Source: Flavobacterium aquidurense (GTDB taxonomy: Bacteria > Bacteroidota > Bacteroidia > Flavobacteriales > Flavobacteriaceae). Taken from it: DNA of 64,000 nucleotides. Numbering within the stretch: position 1 is the first letter of the stretch; the number at the start of each line of letters is the position of its first letter. A program made the translations under genes and the position numbers. The notes below the pieces were generated by a model that saw only the letters and a program-made list of their open reading frames with translations, did no database searches and was not told where the DNA came from. The stretch lies in contig NZ_JRLF01000014.1 in NCBI RefSeq assembly GCF_001404985.1, positions 434,001-498,000 on the forward strand, read 5' to 3'. Positions 50,647-59,105 of this stretch are shown one piece after another.

Positions 50647-51762
50647 ATGGGATTCAGGAAAAAAATACGTTTTATACATAAATGGCTCGGATTAATTTCC
50701 GGGCTTATTGTTTTTATTATTAGTATTACTGGTTGTATTTTTTGCTTTCATGATGAAATAAAAGATATAACCAGAAAAGAATGGCGATTGGTTGAGCCTC
50801 AAAACAAACCATTTTTAATGCCATCAGTTTTATTGGACAAAGCAAAAGAAATTGCTCCCCGGAATAAATCGAGTATGGTTTCGTATTACGGCAAAAACAG
50901 GTCTGCGATTGTTTATACTTATTCTGACACAGAAAATCTCTACCTCTATTTTAATCCGTATACAGGAAAATATTTAAAAACAGAAAACCCTGAAACAGAC
51001 TTTTTTATTATAGTAGAATATATTCATTTGTATTTGCTTTTACCGGATTATATAGGAAAACATATTATTGGTGGCGCTACTATCATTTTTATTTTATTGC
51101 TTATTTCGGGAATTATTCAATGGTGGCCAAAACGCAGAAGCGATATTAAAAGAAGTTTTACCGTAAAATGGTCTGCAAAATGGCGTCGTGTAAACTATGA
51201 CTGGCACAATACATCCGGGTTTTACATTTCTATCATCGCTGTTGTCATTGCTGTTACAGGTCTGACTTTTACTTATGAATGGGTTGGGAATGGTATTTAT
51301 AAAAGTTTCAATTTTGGTGGTGATAAAGCTTTAGAAACAAAAACCCCTATAATCGATATTACTAAATTTGACAATAACAAACTCGATGCTATCGATCGTG
51401 CTTTTGTTGAAACCATGAAATTTCAGCCAAAAGCCGAAATGATATTTGTAACTTATCCCCAGAAAAAAGGAGACATAATCAATACCGGGGCTTATCCGCA
51501 TACCTTAAGATACGATCATCAGAGCAATTATTATTTTCATCCAGGTGATGGCAAATTAATTCAAAGCCAGACTTTCGACAAAAAGAGTTTAGGTCTTCAG
51601 GTAGTAGAAATGAATTACGGAATTCATACGGGGCAAATCTTAGATCTGCCGGGAAAAATTATTGCTTTTATAGTTAGCCTCATTGCTGCTTGCTTGCCTG
51701 TGACAGGTTTTATAATTTGGTATGGAAGAAGAAACAAATCCTGCAAAAAAATAAAGGCATAA
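50647..51762 (+). CDS. PepSY-associated membrane protein, 371 residues
   Basis: The second PepSY_TM family protein of the cluster, of standard length. Four helices are visible: FIHKWLGLISGLIVFIISITGCIF at the N-terminus, HIIGGATIIFILLLISGIIQWW (about 140-160), FYISIIAVVIAVTGLTFTYEWV (about 195-215) and IIAFIVSLIAACLPVTGFIIWY near the C-terminus. The pattern HKWLG, WHNTSGFY and HTGQILDLPGK has the conserved His residues of the family. A role in periplasmic reduction of ferric siderophores is inferred from context and family. Confidence 0.83.
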   Translation: MGFRKKIRFIHKWLGLISGLIVFIISITGCIFCFHDEIKDITRKEWRLVEPQNKPFLMPSVLLDKAKEIAPRNKSSMVSYYGKNRSAIVYTYSDTENLYLYFNPYTGKYLKTENPETDFFIIVEYIHLYLLLPDYIGKHIIGGATIIFILLLISGIIQWWPKRRSDIKRSFTVKWSAKWRRVNYDWHNTSGFYISIIAVVIAVTGLTFTYEWVGNGIYKSFNFGGDKALETKTPIIDITKFDNNKLDAIDRAFVETMKFQPKAEMIFVTYPQKKGDIINTGAYPHTLRYDHQSNYYFHPGDGKLIQSQTFDKKSLGLQVVEMNYGIHTGQILDLPGKIIAFIVSLIAACLPVTGFIIWYGRRNKSCKKIKA

Positions 51763-51786
51763 AAAAAACCGCCAATTAAAGCGGTT
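51761..51786. terminator. Terminator between the PepSY and MORN-like genes
   Basis: AACCGC and GCGGTT pair around a 8-base loop. On the minus strand an eight-T run follows, fitting the end of the MORN-like gene; it may also serve the plus strand. Confidence 0.65.
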
Positions 51787-51807
51787 CCTATTTATTATTC
51801 GAAATTA

Positions 51808-52155
51808 TTAATTTCTATTTGCCAAAGCATTTTTTTGTAAATTCTTAACTGAAGCGATTTTGCTGTTTTCATAAGCAACTTCAGAAAGATTTTTTTCATT
51901 GAAGAAAACCCATTTTCCAGTTTTCAACCCGTCTGTGTATTCACCCACGGCAACTTTATTTCCATTTTCATCATATGATACCCAAACGCCATCTAATTTA
52001 CCATCTTTAAAAAAGCCTTCTTGTTGTACTTTACCATTTTCATAGTAATAAGTAGCTTTTACTTTGTTTCCAACAACTTCTAATTCAGGTTTTGTTTCTT
52101 GTGCAACTAAAATTCCAGAGAACAATATTGCAACTAAAATTACACACTTTTTCAT
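51808..52155 (-). CDS. Exported MORN-like repeat protein
   Basis: A 115-residue protein with a signal peptide (KKCVILVAILFSGILVAQE) and three MORN-variant repeats: ATYYYENGKVQQEGFFKDGKLDG, VWVSYDENGNKVAVGEYTDGLKTG, KWVFFNEKNLSEVAYENSKI. Such repeats occur in Bacteroidota proteins and in some toxin-antitoxin-like databases entries, but no toxin partner is near. It has a consensus promoter overlapped by repeated GTTATCAAAT motifs, so it is probably specifically regulated. Function unknown. Confidence 0.78.
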   Translation of the reverse strand: MKKCVILVAILFSGILVAQETKPELEVVGNKVKATYYYENGKVQQEGFFKDGKLDGVWVSYDENGNKVAVGEYTDGLKTGKWVFFNEKNLSEVAYENSKIASVKNLQKNALANRN

Positions 52156-52169
52156 ATCTTTAGGTATTT

Positions 52170-52245
52170 AATGTTATCAAATCGTTATCAAATATAATTA
52201 ATTGTTTACATTAAACAAACTTTTACTTAACAATTTGATAACATT
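52170..52245 (-). promoter_or_regulatory. Promoter of the MORN-like gene with repeated GTTATCAAAT motifs
   Basis: On the minus strand TTG (52218-52216), 19 bases, TATATTTG (52196-52189). AATGTTATCAAAT at 52170-52182 recurs as an exact reverse complement at 52233-52245, and a third GTTATCAAAT lies at 52184-52193, overlapping the -7. The two direct copies are 11 bp apart, one helical turn. Confidence 0.7.
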
Positions 52246-52280
52246 GAGTAAAAACTTAACATTGGGAAATCATCTAAAAC

Positions 52281-52308
52281 AAAAAAACCAGCGCTTAAGC
52301 ACTGGTTT
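52281..52308 (-). terminator. Terminator of the TlpA-like gene
   Basis: AAACCAGCGCTT and AAGCACTGGTTT pair with one mismatch. On the minus strand a T run follows the stem. Confidence 0.7.
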
Positions 52309-52365
52309 CATTGGTATTCTTAGCTAAAAGACTATTTACTATATCGATATAAATTTTATACTAAA

Positions 52366-53361
52366 TTACTTTAATAATGAATCTAATAGAGCTTGAAGCT
52401 CTGGAGATGAAGGTCTTGAAGCATCTGCATTAAAAACATTTCCTTTTGGATCAACGATAATAAATCTCGGAATTCCCGTTACACCATAATTAGTAACAAA
52501 TTCAGATTCCCAATCTTTATCAGCAAACAATTGAATCCCTCCTAAATTTTTATCTGTTACAAATTTTTTCCACTTTTCATTGTCTTTCATCTTATCAATT
52601 GAAATACTAACGAACTCAATATTTTTTCCGTGATACTTTTCCTCGATTTTTTGCAAATACGGGATTTCAGCTCTACAAGGCGCACACCATGTTGCCCAAA
52701 GATCAATATATACGTATTTACCTTTTAAGTCAGAAAGCTTGGTTTTTCCTCCTTTATGATTTACATAATCAAAATCAGGCGAAGGTTTTCCGTTTAGTTT
52801 ATTTGCCTTATAAGCCCTGTCATATTCTTGTGCTGCGTATTGATTAAAACTCTCAAAACTATTTTTTAAGGCCGTTTTAAACTCAGGATCAAAATTTCCT
52901 TTTTCAACACTTTCTATATCTGCTTTTTTCTTTGCTTCTAATAACGATGCAAATTCTGTTGGTTCTTTTGCGTAAGCTTCTTTTTGAAATTGTTCATCCT
53001 TCAATGCTTGCTGTGCCATAAAATTACTTTCATCCACACCTTTACCTTTATATACAATTGTTTCATCAAATTCTTTGGCATTCATCGTTAGATTAATCTC
53101 TGAATCTGGTTTTAAATATAAATTAGAAGATTCTGTACCGTCAGAAAACACATAAAACCCTTTTGCAGCTTCAAAATTGGCAGCAAAAACCTCTTTATTA
53201 TTAATTGGAATAACTTGTTTAAAATTATTTCTTCCCTTGATAACTAAAGTATCACTATTTCTGTTCGCTATTTTAGCGGTAAATTTAATTTGATTTTTGG
53301 CTTGACCGATGACATTCAAAGCGCTAAAAATCAACAGACCAGTTACAAAAAATTTGTTCAT
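52366..53361 (-). CDS. TlpA/ResA-type thiol-disulfide oxidoreductase
   Basis: A 331-residue exported protein with a signal peptide (FFVTGLLIFSALNVIGQ), an N-terminal DUF4369-like beta domain (residues about 22-110), a helical linker and a thioredoxin domain from about 192 with the active site WCAPC at 225-229. This layout is common in Bacteroidota and serves periplasmic disulfide reduction or cytochrome maturation; the partner is not encoded nearby. A TAGATTTG -7 element (53396-53389, minus strand) precedes it. Confidence 0.88.
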   Translation of the reverse strand: MNKFFVTGLLIFSALNVIGQAKNQIKFTAKIANRNSDTLVIKGRNNFKQVIPINNKEVFAANFEAAKGFYVFSDGTESSNLYLKPDSEINLTMNAKEFDETIVYKGKGVDESNFMAQQALKDEQFQKEAYAKEPTEFASLLEAKKKADIESVEKGNFDPEFKTALKNSFESFNQYAAQEYDRAYKANKLNGKPSPDFDYVNHKGGKTKLSDLKGKYVYIDLWATWCAPCRAEIPYLQKIEEKYHGKNIEFVSISIDKMKDNEKWKKFVTDKNLGGIQLFADKDWESEFVTNYGVTGIPRFIIVDPKGNVFNADASRPSSPELQALLDSLLK

Positions 53362-53492
53362 ATAAATTAAAGTTTGTTTTTAGTGATTCAAATCTAAATA
53401 AATAACAGCTTTCAAATTTCAGAATTAACAAAATATTTAAAATTCTATACATCAACTTTATCACTTTACTATATTATCTTGAATTTTGTGTT

Positions 53493-53500
53493 TACTTTTG
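53493..53500 (+). promoter_or_regulatory. -7 element for aspS
   Basis: TACTTTTG fits TANNTTTG and lies 18 bases before the aspS ATG at 53519. No consensus -33 is seen. Confidence 0.5.
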
Positions 53501-53518
53501 CAGTCTAAAATTTTGATC

Positions 53519-55270
53519 ATGTATAGAAGTCATAATTGTGGCGAGTTAAATGCCTCAAATATTAATATGGAAGTTACACTAGCGGGTTGGGTTCAAAAAT
53601 CACGCGATAAAGGATTTATGAATTGGGTTGATTTACGCGACCGTTACGGAATTACACAACTTATTTTCGACGAAAGTCGTACTGATAAAACTGTTTTTGA
53701 ACTGGCAAAAACTCTGGGTAGAGAATTTGTAATCCAGGTAAAAGGAACTGTAATTGAGCGTGAAGCTAAAAACAAAAATATTCCAACTGGTGAAATCGAA
53801 ATTTTAGTTACTGAATTAACAATTCTAAACGCAGCACTTACACCTCCGTTTACAATTGAAGATGAAACTGATGGCGGAGAAGATATCAGAATGAAATATC
53901 GTTATTTAGATATTAGAAGAAATCCTGTAAAAAATAGTTTATTATTCCGTCACAAAGTAGCGATGGAAGTTCGAAAATATCTATCTGATTTAGATTTCTG
54001 CGAAGTTGAAACTCCTTATTTAATCAAATCGACTCCAGAAGGCGCAAGAGATTTCGTTGTACCAAGCCGTATGAACGAAGGACAATTTTATGCATTGCCG
54101 CAATCTCCACAAACTTTCAAACAATTATTGATGGTGGGCGGAATGGATAAATATTTCCAGATTGTAAAATGTTTCCGTGATGAAGATTTACGTGCTGACC
54201 GTCAGCCAGAGTTTACACAAATCGATTGCGAAATGGCATTTGTGGAGCAAGAAGATATTTTGAATGTTTTTGAAGGTCTTACAAGACATTTACTAAAAGA
54301 AATAAAAGGTATTGAAGTAGAAAAATTCCCAAGAATTACCTACGATTATGCCATGAAAACATATGGAAATGACAAACCGGACATCCGTTTTGGAATGGAG
54401 TTTGGAGAGTTAAACGAATTTGCACAACACAAAGATTTCCCGGTATTTAATGCTGCTGAATTAGTTGTGGGAATTGCTGTTCCCGGAGCAGGAAATTATA
54501 CCCGTAAAGAAATTGACGGATTAATTGACTGGGTAAAACGTCCGCAAGTTGGCGCATCAGGAATGGTATACGCAAAATGCAATGACGACGGAACTTATAA
54601 ATCATCTGTAGATAAATTTTACGATCAGGAAGATTTAGGACAATGGGCAAAAATTACAGGTGCAAAACCTGGAGATATGATCTTTGTGCTTTCAGGACCT
54701 GCTAACAAAACACGTACTCAGCTTTCTGCACTTCGTATGGAATTAGCAACTCGTTTAGGATTACGTAATCCTGAAGTCTTTGCCCCGTTATGGGTTGTAG
54801 ATTTCCCATTATTAGAACTTGATGAGGAAAGTGGCCGTTATCATGCAATGCACCATCCATTTACGTCTCCAAAACCGGAGGATATGGCTTTGCTGGAAAC
54901 AGAACCAGGAAAAGTCCGTGCAAATGCTTACGATATGGTTTTAAACGGAAATGAAATTGGCGGTGGCTCAATTCGTATTCATGATAAAGCGACTCAGCAA
55001 TTAATGTTTAAATATTTAGGCTTTACCGAAGAAGAAGCAAAAGCACAGTTTGGCTTCTTAATGGATGCTTTTCAGTTTGGAGCACCGCCACACGGAGGTT
55101 TAGCTTTTGGATTAGATAGATTAGTAGCCATTTTAGGAGGCCAGGAAACAATTCGAGATTTTATTGCGTTTCCAAAAAATAATTCAGGACGAGATGTAAT
55201 GATCGATGCTCCAGCAAAAATTGATGATGCTCAATTAAAAGAATTACACATTAAAATTGATGCTATTTAA
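53519..55270 (+). CDS. aspS: Aspartyl-tRNA synthetase
   Basis: A 583-residue class II synthetase that charges tRNA-Asp. The N-terminal OB fold (NMEVTLAGWVQKSRDKGFMNW, VDLRDRYGITQLIF) binds the anticodon. The catalytic core has motif 2 (FRDEDLRADRQPEFTQIDCEMAF) and motif 3 (GLAFGLDRLVAIL), with the bacterial GAD insertion domain between them. Length is typical of bacterial AspRS. I chose the ATG at 53519 (MYRSHNCGELNASNI), as the frame upstream lies in the promoter. It cannot be said from this view whether it also charges tRNA-Asn. Confidence 0.96.
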   Translation: MYRSHNCGELNASNINMEVTLAGWVQKSRDKGFMNWVDLRDRYGITQLIFDESRTDKTVFELAKTLGREFVIQVKGTVIEREAKNKNIPTGEIEILVTELTILNAALTPPFTIEDETDGGEDIRMKYRYLDIRRNPVKNSLLFRHKVAMEVRKYLSDLDFCEVETPYLIKSTPEGARDFVVPSRMNEGQFYALPQSPQTFKQLLMVGGMDKYFQIVKCFRDEDLRADRQPEFTQIDCEMAFVEQEDILNVFEGLTRHLLKEIKGIEVEKFPRITYDYAMKTYGNDKPDIRFGMEFGELNEFAQHKDFPVFNAAELVVGIAVPGAGNYTRKEIDGLIDWVKRPQVGASGMVYAKCNDDGTYKSSVDKFYDQEDLGQWAKITGAKPGDMIFVLSGPANKTRTQLSALRMELATRLGLRNPEVFAPLWVVDFPLLELDEESGRYHAMHHPFTSPKPEDMALLETEPGKVRANAYDMVLNGNEIGGGSIRIHDKATQQLMFKYLGFTEEEAKAQFGFLMDAFQFGAPPHGGLAFGLDRLVAILGGQETIRDFIAFPKNNSGRDVMIDAPAKIDDAQLKELHIKIDAI

Positions 55271-55290
55271 ATAGCCATAATTCTATAAAA

Positions 55291-55324
55291 AAAACTGCAG
55301 CTAAAATTTAGCTGCAGTTTTTTT
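55291..55324 (+). terminator. Terminator of aspS
   Basis: AAAACTGCAGCTAAA and TTTAGCTGCAGTTTT form a near-perfect stem followed by T residues. Confidence 0.85.
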
Positions 55325-55332
55325 ACTTTTTA

Positions 55333-55430
55333 CTATTTTTTAATATCAGGATAATACCACTTAAAAAAGGTTAGCCCAGCAAACACAAGTAATATCCCAC
55401 AGAAAAAGGATTGGCCTCACCACTTTCGCA
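55333..55430 (-). pseudogene. Decayed C-terminal fragment of a small membrane protein
   Basis: On the minus strand, codons from 55410 to the stop at 55335-55333 read SFFCGILLVFAGLTFFKWYY then PDIKK, a convincing membrane helix with a short polar tail. The upstream part in the next frame reads ESGEANPF, so a single-base shift in a T run near 55408 splits the frame. Nothing upstream encodes the rest. I take it as a gene relic. The rest of this gap (55431-55580) shows no feature. Confidence 0.35.
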
Positions 55431-55587
55431 TAAGCTAGTAAAATTTTGTAAAACATAAGCTACTTTTTTAACTTTTCATTCTTACAATTGATGATTCTCA
55501 AATAAAGTAGTTGCATATCAAAATTGATGCAATATAAATAGCGAAAACACTGTGAATCAATAATTTTTACAAAAAATTAACACCTTA

Positions 55588-55620
55588 TTGTCTTTTGTAT
55601 GAATTTATATATTACATTTG
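55588..55620 (+). promoter_or_regulatory. Promoter of the cold-shock gene
   Basis: TACATTTG (55613-55620) is a good -7; TTG at 55588-55590 lies 22 bases upstream, slightly long. The leader to the ATG is about 25 bases, too short for an RNA thermosensor of the cspA type. Confidence 0.5.
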
Positions 55621-55649
55621 CTTCATTATAAATTATTATTACAATTACA

Positions 55650-55844
55650 ATGCGTACAGGTACAGTAAAATTTTTCAATGAATCTAAAGGTTATGGATTC
55701 ATTACAGACGAAGAAACAGGAAAAGATATCTTCGTTCACGCTTCAGGAATTAACGCGGAAGAATTACGCGAAGGAGACCGTGTAAGCTATGAAGAAGAAG
55801 AAGGAAGAAAAGGGAAAGTTGCTGCTAAAGTAGCAGTAATCTAA
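55650..55844 (+). CDS. Cold-shock domain protein
   Basis: A 64-residue CspA-family protein, a single-stranded nucleic-acid chaperone. RNP1 (KGYGFI) and RNP2 (DIFVH) are both intact within GTVKFFNESKGYGFI and GKDIFVHASGI. The C-terminal half is acidic then basic (GDRVSYEEEEGRKGKVAAKV). Single-gene transcript between a promoter and a terminator. Confidence 0.95.
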   Translation: MRTGTVKFFNESKGYGFITDEETGKDIFVHASGINAEELREGDRVSYEEEEGRKGKVAAKVAVI

Positions 55845-55886
55845 GAAAAATATAGCAATTTATTTTTTTTGCCTCTGAATGGTTTT

Positions 55887-55916
55887 AAAAACGTCTCGAA
55901 GTATCGGGACGTTTTT
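55887..55916 (+). terminator. Terminator of the cold-shock gene, built on a palindrome variant
   Basis: AAAACGTCTCGAA and TCGGGACGTTTT pair with a G-U, then a T run follows. The stem core (TCTCGAAGTATCGGGA) is a variant of the dispersed TCCCGAAG palindrome, here in use as a terminator. Confidence 0.75.
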
Positions 55917-56022
55917 TTTTGCCCAAATCTTAAAAAAACCTTAAAATAGGTTGCTATTATTTATAATCAATAAAAATTACAAATAATCACCCTTTTGTAA
56001 TACACTTAAATCCTTTTTTAGC

Positions 56023-56053
56023 TTGTGATTTACAGAGTTGAAAGTTATCTTTG
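56023..56053 (+). promoter_or_regulatory. Promoter of the nuo operon
   Basis: TTG (56023-56025), exactly 20 bases, TATCTTTG (56046-56053): full match to the Bacteroidota consensus. It ends 32 bases before the nuoA ATG. It is the only consensus promoter I see in front of the whole nuo set. Confidence 0.8.
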
Positions 56054-56085
56054 TGGCTTATTCTTTAAGTAAAAAACCTAAGTTT

Positions 56086-56451
56086 ATGCAATCAGATCAA
56101 TACAGTTATCTTCCTATTTTAATGCAGTTTATTCTGGCTGTTGGTTTTGTGGTAGGAACAATCATTATTTCGGGAAAATTAGGACCAAAAAGAACCTCAG
56201 AAGTAAAAGACAAAAACTTTGAGTGCGGTATCGAATCAGTTGGTAATGCCCGTATTCCTTTTTCAGTAAAATATTTTCTGGTTGCCATTTTATTTGTATT
56301 GTTTGATGTAGAGGTAATTTTCCTTTATCCATGGGCAGTAAACTTCAAAGAACTTGGAATAGAAGGAATGTTAAAGATGATCGTATTCATGTCACTTCTT
56401 TTAGTTGGCTTTTTCTATATCATCAAGAAAAAAGCATTAGACTGGGAATAA
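56086..56451 (+). CDS. nuoA: NADH-quinone oxidoreductase subunit A
   Basis: A 121-residue membrane subunit of complex I with three helices (LPILMQFILAVGFVVGTIII, KYFLVAILFVLFDVEVIFLY, MLKMIVFMSLLLVGFFYII). The loop KDKNFECGIESVG carries the conserved Cys, and FDVEVIFLYPWA is the family signature. I chose the ATG at 56086; the frame extends upstream only from a TTG within the promoter. Confidence 0.95.
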   Translation: MQSDQYSYLPILMQFILAVGFVVGTIIISGKLGPKRTSEVKDKNFECGIESVGNARIPFSVKYFLVAILFVLFDVEVIFLYPWAVNFKELGIEGMLKMIVFMSLLLVGFFYIIKKKALDWE

Positions 56452-56454
56452 AAA

Positions 56455-56620
56455 GATTTTAGATTTTAGAGTAGTGATTTTAGATATAAGAATGGAATTA
56501 TCCTAATTTATTTAAAATGACAATTTAAAATTTGAAATCTCGAATAAATATTGATTTAAAAAACTTGATTTTACCTATGATTTTTTAAAATCAGAAATAA
56601 AATCAGAAATCTAAAATAAA
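56455..56620. repeat. Heptamer-phased AGATTTT spacer between nuoA and nuoB
   Basis: AGATTTT, AGATTTT, AGAGTAG, TGATTTT, AGATATA, AGAATGG follow one another at a 7-base period. The second half contains complementary words (AAATCAG, AATCTAA), so long weak hairpins can form. No open frame is present in the 169 bp. Confidence 0.6.
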
Positions 56621-57169
56621 ATGAGCGATTCAAATGTAAATATGGTTGCGCCGCCGGAAGGAGTTGTAGGAGAAGGTTTCTTCGCTACAAAACTAAATGA
56701 TGTTGTAGGTTTAGCAAGAGCCAATTCATTATGGCCATTACCTTTCGCAACTTCATGTTGTGGTATCGAATTCATGGCAACAATGGCCTCACATTACGAT
56801 TTAGCACGATTTGGTTCTGAACGTGTGAGTTTTTCTCCTCGTCAGGCTGATATGTTAATGGTAATGGGAACTATTTCAAAAAAAATGGCCCCAATTTTAA
56901 GACAAGTTTACGAACAAATGTCTGAGCCACGCTGGGTAATAGCTGTTGGAGCTTGTGCTTCATCAGGAGGGATATTCGATACATATTCAGTTTTACAAGG
57001 AATTGATAAAGTAATTCCAGTAGATGTTTATGTTCCGGGATGCCCGCCAAGACCTGAACAAATAGTAGATGGAGTAATGAAACTTCAGGAATTGGTACGA
57101 AGCGAATCTGTTAGACGCAGAAGCTCTCCGGAATACCAAGAATTACTAGCTTCATATAATATTTCATAA
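56621..57169 (+). CDS. nuoB: NADH-quinone oxidoreductase subunit B
   Basis: A 182-residue subunit that binds iron-sulfur cluster N2, the last electron donor to quinone. The four ligands are visible: the Cys pair in PFATSCCGIEFMA, Cys in GACASSGGIF and Cys in GCPPRPEQI. The length is typical. nuoC follows after 1 bp. Confidence 0.96.
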   Translation: MSDSNVNMVAPPEGVVGEGFFATKLNDVVGLARANSLWPLPFATSCCGIEFMATMASHYDLARFGSERVSFSPRQADMLMVMGTISKKMAPILRQVYEQMSEPRWVIAVGACASSGGIFDTYSVLQGIDKVIPVDVYVPGCPPRPEQIVDGVMKLQELVRSESVRRRSSPEYQELLASYNIS

Positions 57170-57170
57170 G

Positions 57171-57692
57171 ATGGCTTTAGAAAATACCCTGATTCAAGAT
57201 AAACTTACAGAAACATTTGACGCAAGTGTTTTTAACTTTCAACAAGAAAGAGATATTTTTTCACTGGAAACTACTGCTGACAAAATCACAGCATTGATTC
57301 TTTTTTTGAAAAATGATTCTGACCTACGATTTCACTTTTTAACCGATTTATGCGGCATTCACTATCCGGACAACGAAACAGATCGTCAGTTTGCGATAGT
57401 ATATCACATGCACAATTGGTACGAAAACAAACGAATTAGAATCAAAGTGTTTCTTAATGGTGAAAAACCGGAAATAAAAACTATTTCAAATATTTTCCAG
57501 AGTTCCAATTGGATGGAAAGAGAAACATATGATTTTTTTGGGATCAACTTTATCGGACATCCACAATTGAAACGTATTTTGAACATGGATGAAATGATAT
57601 CGTTTCCAATGCGTAAAGAATTCCCAATGGAAGACAGCGGAAGAACTGATAAAGATGACAGATTCTTTGGAAGAACAACAACAAATTGCTAA
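57171..57692 (+). CDS. nuoC: NADH-quinone oxidoreductase subunit C
   Basis: A 173-residue 30-kDa-type subunit of the peripheral arm. The block RHFLTDLCGIHYPD-like sequence (FHFLTDLCGIHYPDNE) and the ERETYDFFGINFIGHPQLKRIL signature are present, ending KEFPMEDSGRTDKDDRFFGR. It is a separate gene from nuoD, not fused as in E. coli. Confidence 0.94.
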   Translation: MALENTLIQDKLTETFDASVFNFQQERDIFSLETTADKITALILFLKNDSDLRFHFLTDLCGIHYPDNETDRQFAIVYHMHNWYENKRIRIKVFLNGEKPEIKTISNIFQSSNWMERETYDFFGINFIGHPQLKRILNMDEMISFPMRKEFPMEDSGRTDKDDRFFGRTTTNC

Positions 57693-57717
57693 AAAATAAA
57701 TAATTCAACATTATAAA

Positions 57718-58956
57718 ATGTCAGAACTATTATTACCACCAGAGCATCGTTATGCTAAAATAGTTAAGGATAAACTAAACGAAGACGGAAGCGAGCTTTC
57801 AGTATTGAATTTAGGTCCTACACACCCGGCCACTCACGGTATTTTTCAAAATATCCTGTTGATGGATGGAGAAAGAATTCTTGAAGCTGAACCTACTATT
57901 GGTTATATTCACAGAGCTTTCGAAAAAATTGCCGAAAATCGTCCTTTTTATCAAATTACGCCTCTTACAGATCGTATGAACTATTGCTCCTCTCCTATTA
58001 ATAATATGGGATGGTGGATGACTTTAGAGAAATTGCTTAATATTGAAGTTCCTAAACGTGCCCAATATTTAAGAGTTATCGTAATGGAGCTGGCCCGTAT
58101 TACAGATCACTTGATTTGTAATTCGATCCTGGGAGTTGATACCGGAGCTTATACCGGTTTCTTATATGTATTTCAATTTAGAGAAAAAGTATACGAGATT
58201 TACGAAGAAATTTGTGGCGCTCGTTTAACAACAAATATGGGAAGAATTGGCGGTTTCGAAAGAGACTGGTCGCCAGAAGCTTTCCGCAAACTGGAAGTAT
58301 TTTTAAAAGATTTTCCTGTTGCCTGGCAAGAATTTGTAAACTTATTTGAAAGAAACAGAATTTTTCTTGACAGGACTGTAAACGTAGGTGCAATCTCAGC
58401 AGAGCAAGCAATGGCTTACGGATTTACAGGTCCAAATTTACGTGCCGCCGGAGTTGATTATGACGTACGTGTTGCACAACCTTATTCCTCTTATGAAGAT
58501 TTCGATTTTGTTGTTCCTGTTGGAAAATCAGGTGACACTTATGATCGTTTCTGCGTTCGTAACGCTGAAGTTTGGGAAAGTTTAAGCATTATTCGTCAGG
58601 CATTAGATAAAATGCCAGCCGGAAACGAATATCATGCAGAAGTTCCTGATTACTACCTTCCTCCAAAAGAAGATGTTTACACTTCAATGGAATCTTTAAT
58701 TTATCACTTTAAGATCGTAATGGGAGAAGTTCCTGTACCAGTTGCAGAAATTTACCATCCTGTTGAAGGAGGAAACGGAGAATTAGGTTTTTATTTGGTT
58801 ACTGACGGAAGCAGAACTCCATATAGATTACATTTTAGAAGACCTTGTTTTATTTATTACCAGGCATATCCTGAAATGATAAAAGGTGCTTTATTATCAG
58901 ATGCAATTGTTATTTTATCAAGTTTAAATGTCATTGCCGGAGAATTAGACGCCTAA
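57718..58956 (+). CDS. nuoD: NADH-quinone oxidoreductase subunit D
   Basis: A 412-residue 49-kDa-type subunit lining the quinone cavity. GPTHPATHGIFQNILLMDGE (quinone-site His) opens the conserved region; GYIHRAFEKIAENR, DRMNYCSSPINNMGW and RRPCFIYYQAYPEMIKG follow. It starts 25 bp after nuoC. Confidence 0.95.
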   Translation: MSELLLPPEHRYAKIVKDKLNEDGSELSVLNLGPTHPATHGIFQNILLMDGERILEAEPTIGYIHRAFEKIAENRPFYQITPLTDRMNYCSSPINNMGWWMTLEKLLNIEVPKRAQYLRVIVMELARITDHLICNSILGVDTGAYTGFLYVFQFREKVYEIYEEICGARLTTNMGRIGGFERDWSPEAFRKLEVFLKDFPVAWQEFVNLFERNRIFLDRTVNVGAISAEQAMAYGFTGPNLRAAGVDYDVRVAQPYSSYEDFDFVVPVGKSGDTYDRFCVRNAEVWESLSIIRQALDKMPAGNEYHAEVPDYYLPPKEDVYTSMESLIYHFKIVMGEVPVPVAEIYHPVEGGNGELGFYLVTDGSRTPYRLHFRRPCFIYYQAYPEMIKGALLSDAIVILSSLNVIAGELDA

Positions 58957-59105
58957 AAAATTATAGATTTAGATTCCAGATTAAAAATCAGAAATCAGAA
59001 TTAAAAAATCTAAAATATAAAGATTGCAGAATGTAGATTATAGGTGGCAGATTGAAAAATCTAAAATCTAATCCCGAAGATTCGGGACTAAAATCCAAAA
59101 TAAAA
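58957..59105. repeat. Word-repeat spacer with palindrome between nuoD and nuoE
   Basis: Degenerate 7-base words appear (AGATTGC, AGAATGT, AGATTAT, AGGTGGC, AGATTGA), with AATCTAA words and finally the palindrome TCCCGAAGATTCGGGA at 59072-59087, 18 bases before the nuoE start. The stem may expose or hide the translation start. Confidence 0.6.

Noticed and set aside
59052..59105. TTG-initiated N-terminal extension of nuoE
   Set aside because: The extension is encoded by spacer words and the TCCCGAAGATTCGGGA palindrome; the ATG at 59106 gives a normal NuoE.
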